From contig DDFF01000008.1 in NCBI GenBank assembly GCA_002337045.1, positions 248,001 through 312,000 of the forward strand: a stretch of DNA of 64,000 nucleotides, written 5' to 3'. Made by a program: the position numbers and the translations under genes. Below, one piece after another: positions 26,498 through 35,100 of this stretch. Every line of letters starts with the position of its first letter. The stretch's first letter is position 1. The notes below the pieces were generated by a model. It did no database searches. It saw only the letters and a program-made list of their open reading frames with translations, and was not told where the DNA came from. This DNA is from Bacteroidetes bacterium UBA1935. Lineage in GTDB: Bacteria; Bacteroidota; Bacteroidia; Chitinophagales; Chitinophagaceae.

Positions 26498-27385
26498 TTA
26501 ATAGAAGTTGCTCCTGTTTTGTTTATTCCAGATTTTCAAAAGTATGAAGCCGACTAGCATACCACCCAGGTGTGCAAAGTGGGCAACATTATCACCGGCA
26601 GAATTGCGGAAGCCTGCAAACAGCTCGAACACCGCATAGGCCGCTACCACATATTTTGCTTTAATAGGTACCAGGAAGTAGAGATATAACAGGGTATTTG
26701 GGAACAGATAACCAAAGGCAAACAAGATGCCGAATACAGCACCCGAAGCACCTACGGTAGCCTCGTCATATATGCCGGGAATATACTGTCCGGTAGGCTT
26801 GTAGTTGAAGCCATGCAGATATTGGTTGATGGCAGATATCGATTCATTTGCCAGATCCTGCGACGGTGAATTGCTCCAGACTTTTGCTATTTCGTACAAC
26901 TGCATGCTGAGCGGATTGCCGCTCATTTTTACACGTTGGTTCAGGAAGAGATTGAACTGATCGAGCGTGGCATTGTGCTGATACTGGGTAAATGCCTGCT
27001 CTATAACTCGGTATTCGTAAGCCAGCACACCCATGTGCAATGCCGCCGCACCCAGACCACACACGATATAAAATGTAAGAAAGCGCTTGGGCCCCCATAC
27101 GTTTTCCAGTATGCTACCAAACATCCAGAGGGCAAACATATTGGAGAATAGGTGTGTCAGCGTTGCGTTTACATCGTAATAGCTGCCATGCATAAACATG
27201 TGCGTGAAGTACTGCCACGGTTTGAAGTAAACGGATTTCCAGTAGTGCAGGCCCAGATAGTCTGAAAGATCTATACCAAACTTGCCCAATACGTATTGGG
27301 CAAATACCATAATGGAATTGATGATAATTAAGTTCTTAACTATCGGAGGAAGTATCTGAAAGCGCCCCGGCCTGAATTCAGTCAT
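26498..27385 (-). CDS. Rhomboid family intramembrane serine protease
   Basis: A 295-residue protein with six to seven hydrophobic segments and an intact rhomboid dyad: Ser214 in GASGAVFG (212-219) and His272 in AHLGGMLVGF. The conserved HLFSNMFALWMFG (78-90) holds the supporting His/Asn of helix 2. Between helices 3 and 4 there is an unusually long soluble insert (about residues 122-208). It cleaves membrane proteins inside or near their membrane segments; its substrates are unknown. It is first in an operon followed by an inactive rhomboid and an EEP-family protein. A promoter with TTTG-N23-TAATTTTG lies upstream. Confidence 0.92.
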   Translation of the reverse strand: MTEFRPGRFQILPPIVKNLIIINSIMVFAQYVLGKFGIDLSDYLGLHYWKSVYFKPWQYFTHMFMHGSYYDVNATLTHLFSNMFALWMFGSILENVWGPKRFLTFYIVCGLGAAALHMGVLAYEYRVIEQAFTQYQHNATLDQFNLFLNQRVKMSGNPLSMQLYEIAKVWSNSPSQDLANESISAINQYLHGFNYKPTGQYIPGIYDEATVGASGAVFGILFAFGYLFPNTLLYLYFLVPIKAKYVVAAYAVFELFAGFRNSAGDNVAHFAHLGGMLVGFILLKIWNKQNRSNFY

Positions 27386-27444
27386 TTTGTAATGTTTCGT
27401 CTATGTAACGGTACTCAATTATCACGCCTGATAAATAGTGCTGC

Positions 27445-27479
27445 CAAAATTACACACTATCATGCGCTTTAGGCTCAAA
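27445..27479 (-). promoter_or_regulatory. Bacteroidota-type promoter of the rhomboid operon
   Basis: On the minus strand TTTG (27479-27476) is followed after 23 bases by TAATTTTG (27452-27445), a full -7 match, leaving a leader of about 50 bases before the rhomboid ATG. Confidence 0.55.
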
Positions 27480-27520
27480 TTACAAATCTTAATATTATAA
27501 TCTTATCCTAAAACAGCGGC

Positions 27521-28849
27521 TCATGGTTTTTGTTTATGCAACAAAGTCAGCACGCCTTCTTTTTGCAGTATACGGTAGCCTATACGGTCGTTTGAGATAC
27601 CTTGTTTCAGCTCGTAGGTAAAAAGGAATTGCTCATCGCCCGCCATTTGCGTGGTGAAGTAGGCAAAATTGATAGATGCATTGGTGCTGAAATGTTGTGC
27701 AACCTCGTACAGGTGAGTAGAAAGTATCATCAGATGGTGCGGATGGTTCAGCAAACCATCTATTACAGCTTTTGTGCATTCGTATGCATCGTGTACGTTG
27801 GTGCCTTTAAAAAGCTCGTCCATCAATACAAGGTGAGCACCGTGATTTTGCAGTTGTTGTGCAGTCAGCTTCATCCGTTGTACCTCTGCAAAAAAGTAGC
27901 TTTCGCCCTTTATCAGGTTGTCCTCCACATGCATATTGGTAATGATGCCTTGCAAAAAGCTGATGCGCATGGCCTTAGCAGGAACGGCCATACCTATATG
28001 TGCCAGCAAAGCCCCCACACCAAGCGCACGCATAAAAGTGGTTTTGCCACTCATATTGGCACCTGTCAGTATCAGGAAGTTTTGCTTGTCTTGCAGGTTG
28101 ATGGTGTATGGTATGGGTTGTTGCAACAGCGGGTGGTATAGTTCCTTCACATCCAGCACCGAAACATCGGCTGGCAGCAGTTGGGGGAAATGCCAGCTGT
28201 GCAGCAGCGATGCTTTTGCCATAGCCTGCCAGGCATCCATTCTTGCATAGTGATTTACAAGGCGGTTGATATTATGCTTCATTTCGCGGCGCACTTTGTA
28301 GTTGAGCAAAGCAAGATCGCGATAAGGGGTGTCTTTATTTACGAGTAATAATTCTTCTGTAAGGCGGTGGTTGGTTTCCTGCAATACCAGCTCCAGCTCG
28401 CGGCGCAGCATTTCGGGTAGGTCATTTCTTTGAAGCAGGGCGGTCATTTGCCTGCAGCCCTTCATAAAGTCTGCTATGTGCGATAGCGAGAACTGTGTAA
28501 AGAAGTATTCATTCTTATTCAGCCATTTCTGCAAATAACGTCCCAGTATCAGATTGATGCCCGCAGGTGGGGTAGATTGCGTATCGGCAGCGTCAAAGAA
28601 TTTATCTATCATCACCAATGTACCGTTGGTAATAATAGCAGGCCACACATCTGTATTGCGGGAAAAGAATTTTACCATATCCTGCATCTGCATCAAATCC
28701 TGATGTGTAGCAGGTGGCGATTGTATATGCCTGCGCAGCATGTCTTTACCTGCCTGCGTGGTGGTATGTGCCAACAAGCCAAAGATGCTGCCGTTTTCAT
28801 CGGCAGCAAATACAGAAAGGTCTTTGAGTGTGGTTTTGTCGCTTTGCAT
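27521..28849 (-). CDS. Short MutS-like ATPase (MutS-related family protein)
   Basis: A 442-residue protein with only the lever/core and ATPase part of MutS. It has no N-terminal mismatch-recognition domain and no Smr or HNH domain. The ATPase has Walker A TGANMSGKTT, the helical FAEVQRMK stretch and Walker B HLVLMDELFKGTN, followed by ILSTHLYE. Core helices span about residues 20-210. Short MutS-like proteins of this type are common in Bacteroidota but their role is unknown; mismatch repair in the classical sense is unlikely without the recognition domain. The start codon overlaps the pyrC stop (TAATG), so translation is coupled to pyrC. Confidence 0.88.
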   Translation of the reverse strand: MQSDKTTLKDLSVFAADENGSIFGLLAHTTTQAGKDMLRRHIQSPPATHQDLMQMQDMVKFFSRNTDVWPAIITNGTLVMIDKFFDAADTQSTPPAGINLILGRYLQKWLNKNEYFFTQFSLSHIADFMKGCRQMTALLQRNDLPEMLRRELELVLQETNHRLTEELLLVNKDTPYRDLALLNYKVRREMKHNINRLVNHYARMDAWQAMAKASLLHSWHFPQLLPADVSVLDVKELYHPLLQQPIPYTINLQDKQNFLILTGANMSGKTTFMRALGVGALLAHIGMAVPAKAMRISFLQGIITNMHVEDNLIKGESYFFAEVQRMKLTAQQLQNHGAHLVLMDELFKGTNVHDAYECTKAVIDGLLNHPHHLMILSTHLYEVAQHFSTNASINFAYFTTQMAGDEQFLFTYELKQGISNDRIGYRILQKEGVLTLLHKQKP

Positions 28850-30180
28850 TACCTGTCGAAACGCAGCCTTTGTCCGCGCATGCTATCGTTGATAGTTCCG
28901 TTTTCGTATGCTATCTGTCCACTCACAAATGTATATTTTACCGTAGCAGGGAAGCTGTGGCCTTCAAATGGAGACCAGCCGCATTTGTACAGTATATTGT
29001 CTTTGGTAACGGTATACGGATTGTTCATATCCACCAACACAAGGTCGGCCCAATAGCCTTCACGTATATAACCACGCTCTGCAATCTGGAAGCAGATGGC
29101 AGGTGTATGGCTCATTTTCTCTACTACTTTTTCAATGCTTATTTTCCCTTGCTTTACGTACTGCAGCATCAGTAGCAGCGAGTGCTGTACCAATGGTACA
29201 CCTGCAGGTGCCTGTGCATAGGGTTGTTGTTTTTCTTCCCAAGTATGCGGGGCATGGTCTGTAGCAATGATATCCAGCCTGTCATCAAGTAGTGCCTCCC
29301 AAAGTGCTGCTTTGTTTTCAGGTGCTTTGATGGCAGGGTTACATTTTATCAGGTTGCCGAATTGTGTATAATCATCGGCAGTAAAGTGCAGGTGATGCAC
29401 ACATACTTCAGATGTGATGCGTTTATCTTCCAAAGGCAGCATGTTTGTAAACAACTGCAATTCTTTGGCAGTAGATATATGTAGTATGTGCAGGCGTGTG
29501 TTGTGTTGCTTTGCCAGTTGCACGGCAGAGAAAGAACTTTCAAAACAAGCCTCTACATCGCGTATCAGCGGGTGGAAAGATGCGTGGTCTGCGTTGGCAT
29601 ATTTTTCTTTGTTTGCTTTTACTACACGCTCATCTTCGCAGTGTGTGGCAATCAGCAATTCGCTTTCAGAAAAGAGTTTGTTCAGCGTCAGGTAATTATC
29701 TACCAGCATATTGCCCGTGCTGGAACCCATGAATATTTTAATACCGCAGATATCTTTCTTCTTGGCATTTGTTTTCAGTACTTCGTCAGCATTGTCATTT
29801 GCTACACCCATAAAGAAAGAGTAGTTGGCTACAGATGAACCGGCAGCTATGGCATATTTATCTTCCAGCAGTTCCTGTGTAAGTGCTGCAGGCACAGTGT
29901 TGGGCATCTCCATAAAAGAAGTAGTACCACCTGCTACTGCGGCACGCGCCTCGCTTGCAATATTGGCTTTGTGTGTAAGGCCCGGCTCGCGAAAGTGTAC
30001 CTGATCGTCAATAACACCCGGCAACAGATAAAGACCTTCCGCATTTATTTCTCTGCAATCAGCATCGGGTTGTATGCCTGTGCCTATCTTTTCGATGCGT
30101 CCGTTTTTAACAAGCACATCTGTTACTTCCTGTTTTCCTTCATTAACAACTGTAGCACCTTTTATTAATACTGAAGCCAT
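28849..30180 (-). CDS. pyrC: Dihydroorotase, class I (Bacteroidota type)
   Basis: A 443-residue amidohydrolase that cyclises N-carbamoyl-aspartate to dihydroorotate in pyrimidine synthesis. The metal-site motif that normally reads HxH is Gln60-Val-His62 followed by Phe-Arg64-Glu-Pro-Gly; I recall this variant from other Bacteroidota dihydroorotases. Other ligands are present: the lysine of GIKIFMGSSTG, His in IATHCED, His in LHILHIS and Asp in IIATDHAPHT. The stop overlaps the start of the short MutS-like gene by one base, so the two form an operon. Confidence 0.9.
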   Translation of the reverse strand: MASVLIKGATVVNEGKQEVTDVLVKNGRIEKIGTGIQPDADCREINAEGLYLLPGVIDDQVHFREPGLTHKANIASEARAAVAGGTTSFMEMPNTVPAALTQELLEDKYAIAAGSSVANYSFFMGVANDNADEVLKTNAKKKDICGIKIFMGSSTGNMLVDNYLTLNKLFSESELLIATHCEDERVVKANKEKYANADHASFHPLIRDVEACFESSFSAVQLAKQHNTRLHILHISTAKELQLFTNMLPLEDKRITSEVCVHHLHFTADDYTQFGNLIKCNPAIKAPENKAALWEALLDDRLDIIATDHAPHTWEEKQQPYAQAPAGVPLVQHSLLLMLQYVKQGKISIEKVVEKMSHTPAICFQIAERGYIREGYWADLVLVDMNNPYTVTKDNILYKCGWSPFEGHSFPATVKYTFVSGQIAYENGTINDSMRGQRLRFDR

Positions 30181-30210
30181 ATAAATAACTGATAAACTGA
30201 ATTATAACTA

Positions 30211-30218
30211 TATTTTTG
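30211..30218 (+). promoter_or_regulatory. TAnnTTTG -7 box for the Wzi-like gene
   Basis: TATTTTTG matches the -7 consensus, 38 bases upstream of the ATG at 30257, in the divergent spacer shared with pyrC. Confidence 0.5.
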
Positions 30219-30256
30219 TGGCAAGTTAGCGCATACGCTTGTAGAAAACATATTCT

Positions 30257-31936
30257 ATGTACAAAAAAGCTGCATCTCTCGCATTATCCATTGCATTCAC
30301 AGCAATAGCCGCACAGGCACAAACAACTTATCTGCAACTGAATCAGGAAGACTATCATCTGCTTGACAGGTTGGAGACTCGTTCAGGCCGTTTGTCAGAC
30401 GACTTGTTCCTGTTCGTAAAACCTGTATCGCGCAAAAGTGCGGTAGAGTTTCTGCAATGGCAGCGAAAGGAATCGCACATTGATAATCTGAGCGAGATAG
30501 ATAAGTATAATGTAGCACATGCAATATCTGTAAGTGGCGAATGGGCACTGGAGCAAAATGGTGCAATAGATTCGAAACGTGCGATACTGAAGAATTTCTA
30601 CAAAAAGCAGCCCGACCTGATATATGTAAATAATGACAACTTCTTCCTGTCTGCCAATCCCATCATTACTGCACATGGGATGTATGAGAAAAATAATGGT
30701 ACACTCTTTACCAGTAGCAGAGGTTTGGAGGCAAGAGGCCTGATTGCTAAGAAAGTTGGCTTCTATACCATGTTTACCGACAATCAGGAAACAATGCCGG
30801 GCTTTGCAGCTGCATGGGCAGATAGTGCTGATGCGGTACCGGGTAATGATTTCTTTACAAGAAAAGGTGCAAACAAATTTGACTACCTGACTGCACGTGG
30901 GTATATAGATTTTGCAGTCGTGAAAGATCATATTAATGTAACATTCGGCTACGACAAGCATTTTCTGGGTGATGGTATGCGCAGTATGTTCCTGAGTGAT
31001 TTTTCTGCAGGTGCAACATTTTTGCGCTTGAATACAAAGGTTTGGAAATTCAATTACCAAAACCTGTATATGGAACTGACACCACAATACAGGCGTGGTG
31101 CAGACAGAGAATTGCCACATAAATATGCAACCATGCATCATCTGAGCATCAACGCTACCAGGTGGCTGAACGTGGGCATATTTGAAGGTGTAATATTTGA
31201 CCGTAGAGACAGATATGAATTCAGCTACATGGTGCCTATCATATTATACCGTCAGATAGAGCGTTCGCTTGGTAGCCCCGATAACGTAGTACTTGGTTTT
31301 AACTTTAAAGCGATAGCTGCAAAGCACCTGCAATTTTATGGGCAGATTTTATTAGATGAGTTTACATCTAAAGAACTGGTAGCAGGTAATGGTTATTGGG
31401 CAAATAAATTTGCCATACAATTAGGTGGTAAATATTTTGATGCGTTCGCTGTAAAGAATCTTGATTTGCAGGGTGAGCTGAATCTTGTTCGTCCTTATAC
31501 ATATACACACTTTGATAGCACCGCTAATTATACACATTACAATCAACCACTGGCACATCCGTTAGGCGCAGGCTTTGCAGAATTGTTAGGAACTATCAAA
31601 TACCAACCTGTGAAGAACTTATATATTTCTCTGAAAGGCATGTATTATAACAAAGGTGTAGATAGCGGAGGACTGAATTTTGGGGGTAATATTTTCAAAG
31701 ATTATGATACGAGGGCTAGTAGTTATGGTGTTGGTTTAATAAATGGTGTGAGGGCAAATTGCGCATCCGTAAACATCAACTTTGCTTATGAGTTAAAAGA
31801 GAACTTGTTTATAGATCTTGGTGGTGCGTATCGTAAGTGTACGTTTGAAAACAATGTATTCCCCACACAATCAACTACATACATATACGCAGGTTTCAGA
31901 CTAAATTATAACAGGCGTGAATATGATTTCTATTAA
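30257..31936 (+). CDS. Capsule assembly Wzi family outer-membrane protein
   Basis: A 559-residue protein with a signal peptide (about residues 1-22, ending AAQAQ) and then alternating beta strands throughout. It ends in an aromatic-rich strand (GFRLNYNRREYDFY), as outer-membrane barrels do. Length and pattern fit the Caps_assemb_Wzi family of Bacteroidota (for example LDRLETRSGRLSDDLF near the N-terminus and FGYDKHFLGDGMRSMFLSD in the middle). Wzi binds capsular polysaccharide at the cell surface. It may hold a glycan made by the operon at 1-12059 (inference; the two are not adjacent). It is transcribed alone, with an AT-rich hairpin after it at 31971-32012. Confidence 0.8.
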   Translation: MYKKAASLALSIAFTAIAAQAQTTYLQLNQEDYHLLDRLETRSGRLSDDLFLFVKPVSRKSAVEFLQWQRKESHIDNLSEIDKYNVAHAISVSGEWALEQNGAIDSKRAILKNFYKKQPDLIYVNNDNFFLSANPIITAHGMYEKNNGTLFTSSRGLEARGLIAKKVGFYTMFTDNQETMPGFAAAWADSADAVPGNDFFTRKGANKFDYLTARGYIDFAVVKDHINVTFGYDKHFLGDGMRSMFLSDFSAGATFLRLNTKVWKFNYQNLYMELTPQYRRGADRELPHKYATMHHLSINATRWLNVGIFEGVIFDRRDRYEFSYMVPIILYRQIERSLGSPDNVVLGFNFKAIAAKHLQFYGQILLDEFTSKELVAGNGYWANKFAIQLGGKYFDAFAVKNLDLQGELNLVRPYTYTHFDSTANYTHYNQPLAHPLGAGFAELLGTIKYQPVKNLYISLKGMYYNKGVDSGGLNFGGNIFKDYDTRASSYGVGLINGVRANCASVNINFAYELKENLFIDLGGAYRKCTFENNVFPTQSTTYIYAGFRLNYNRREYDFY

Positions 31937-31970
31937 TCAAAATCATCAATATTAACTGTTGGTTACTAAA

Positions 31971-32012
31971 TTAATTTTATGACAATTCGCAAACAAATTG
32001 TCATAAAATTAA
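31971..32012. terminator. AT-rich 17-bp perfect inverted repeat after the Wzi-like gene
   Basis: TTAATTTTATGACAATT is followed after 8 bases by its exact complement. It lies 34 bases past the stop and 92 bases before the next gene. It lacks a GC-rich stem and a T-run, so it may be a weak terminator, an RNA-stability element or a binding site for a dimeric regulator. Confidence 0.5.
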
Positions 32013-32050
32013 AAGTGTATTAATTTCATAGAAATATTTTTATCACTTGA

Positions 32051-32080
32051 TTTGAGAAGCCATTTAATGAGCTAATTTTA
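32051..32080 (+). promoter_or_regulatory. Probable promoter of the first giant T9SS protein
   Basis: TTTG (32051-32054), 18 bases, then TAATTTTA (32073-32080), one mismatch from the -7 consensus, about 25 bases before the start codon. Confidence 0.4.
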
Positions 32081-32104
32081 GGCGCACCCTAATGTTTCAT
32101 TATT

Positions 32105-35100
32105 ATGGTTTCTATGAGAAAAATTTACCTTTTATTCTTTTTGACGCTATTAACCTGTATCAAAGGTTTCGCTCAAATTACCGGGTACACACGTACAGCC
32201 CTTACCGGTTTAACGTACACACAAATTACTGGTGGTACAGTTATTAATTCTACTTCGGGTTTATCAAGCACAGCTATGAGTGCAAATGATGACGATGGTG
32301 CTGTTTTAGTAACATTGCCATTTACGTTTACTTATAACGGCAACTCGTATACACAAGTTACATTTTGTACAAATGGTTGGATAGGTATGGGTAACCAGTT
32401 GACTGTATCTGCAGCGGATGGACGTACTGCCGGAAACTTATTCACAACAGCAGCCCCCAATAACACACTAGCAGCATGGTTTGGTGATATGACTGCAAAC
32501 TTTCCTGCTGGCGGAGGTGTAGGTGCTATGGTGCACGGTGCTTATGGTACAGGTGCTTATGCATTTGAATATCGTGATGCAGGCGGATTGAGTTGGAACT
32601 CAACAACAAGCAACCTCATCAACTTTATTATTGTGTTGTATGGTCCTTCTTCGGCTACTCCGGGAAGAATTGAGTTTCTATATGGTTCGCAATCAGGGTC
32701 ATTAACTACAAGCCGTTCAATAGGTATTGAAGATGCTACCGGTGGTACGGGTAACTATATTAATGCAATAACAAACTCTTCAAGTTCAACAACCACGTCA
32801 TCTACATGGCCTGGTAGTGGTACTGGTTACAGGTTCGATCCTCCACCTCCATGTTCAGGTACACCAACACCGGGCAATACTGTGAGCAACATCAGCCCTG
32901 TTTGTCCTGGCCAGACATTTACATTGTCTTTGCAAAATACAACACCTGGTACCGGTGTTACTTACCAATGGCAGTCTTCTCCTAATGGTACTACTTGGAC
33001 AAACATCAGCGCAGCTACATCTAGCACACTTGCTACAAGCCAAACAGCAGCTACTTACTATCGTTGCGGTGTAACTTGTTCAAGCAACACAGCTTTTTCT
33101 AATGCACTGCAATTGAACATGAACACATTCCTGAACTGTTATTGTGCGGCTAACTATACACTAGGCTGTGGTTCGAGCGACGTGATTACCAATGTCACGT
33201 TCGGTACTTTGAATAATACCACAACGTGTTCTGCATTGCCTGCAAGTACGGATTACGGACTGTCGGTAAGCGCGCCAAACATCAGTATTGGATCAACAGT
33301 TCCTTTCAGCGCAACTGTAGGTGCAGGTGGTGGTGAACACGTAGCGATTTGGATAGATTATAACCAAAACGGTACATTCGAGACAACTGAATATACTTAT
33401 ATAGGAAAAGGTAACGGTTCAACTGTCACTCAAAATATTGCTATCCCTGTTAATGCAACTCCAGGACTTACCAAAATGCGTGTAAGAAACAGGTACTCTA
33501 CATCCAGTACTCCTGCGGTGTTAAATACTGACCCTTGTACTGCATTCTCATATGGCGAAACTGAAGACTATAATATAAACCTTGTTTGCGATATTCCGGT
33601 ATTTACTACTCAGCCAGCATCTGCTACGTTGTGTACAGGTAGTAATCTTACGCTGACAGCTGCTGCAACAGGTAGTGGTGTAAACTATCAATGGCAGGTA
33701 AATACAGGAACCGGATTTACCAATGTAACAAATGGTGGTGTGTATAGCGGTGCTACTACCGGCACACTATTGCTTACACTGCCTCCTGCAACATTCAACG
33801 GTTATCAATATCGTTGTATCGGCTCAGTGCTGTGTTCAGGTACTACTACAATATCTAATGTTGCAACACTTACATTGGGTAATTCAACAGCTATTCTTTC
33901 AGACCCTAAGAATACTGTTGTTTGTAATGGAGACCCCGTTACATTTACTGTAAATGCACTTGCAAGCAATACTACATACCAATGGCAAGTATATAATGGT
34001 ACTGGCTACTTCAATCTGACTAATGGAGGTATTTACAGCAACGTAAATACAGCAACACTGAATATTTCAGCAGCTACCCCTGCAATTAACGGCTATGCGT
34101 ATCGTTGTGTGATAGGAAGTAGTTGCCCTCCTAATATTTTGATATCCGGTGCAGGTACATTAACTATAGGTACCTCTATCCCAGTTACTACGCAACCAAC
34201 TAATACTACTATATGCTCTGGCGGTACTGCCAATCTGAGCGTTACAACAGGTGGTGCGAATGTTGTTTATCAATGGCAGGTAAATACAGGTAGTGGCTAT
34301 GCCGATGTTGTGAATGGTACCAACTACAGTGGTGCAACTACAGCTACACTTTCTGTATTGAATACCCCACTTACCTTCAATACATATCAATATCGTTGTG
34401 TACTGAGCAATACTTGTGTGGCTCCGTTCTTTACAAATGCTGCAACACTTAGTGTACAACCTTCTCCTGTTATTGCTACACAGCCTCTGGATGTTAATAC
34501 TTGCGATTTCCAAAACGTAGGCTTTAACGTAACAGCTACCGGTACGGGCATCAGCTACCAATGGCAGGTTAATACAGGCTTGGGTTTTGTTAACCTTACA
34601 AATGGAGCACCTTACGGTGGTGTACTTGGCGCAAATATGTCTATTGCTAATGTTACATCTGCAATGAACGGTTATCAATACCGTTGTGTAGTAACAGGTA
34701 CTTGTACGCCGTCTGTTATCAGTAATGTTGTAACACTTACAATAACTAACAGGCCGGTACTGGTTGCAGGTCCTGTCAATTCTACAACATGTGATGGCGG
34801 CAGTACAACATTTGCTGTATCTGCTACAGGTACATCAATCACATATCAATGGCAAATAAATACAGGTGCAGGTTTTACAAACCTTACAAATACAGGTATT
34901 CACAGTGGTGTTACAACAAACACGCTTGCTATAACAAGCGCTACAAATGCAGCACATGGTAATGCATACCGTTGTGTAGTAACAGGTTCTTGCGCCCCTA
35001 GCGTTACATCTTCATCCGCATTGCTTTTCATAAACAGTGCGCCTTACATGGTTAGCCAACCGATTGACAAACAAGTATGTGCAGGTAGCAACATATTTTT

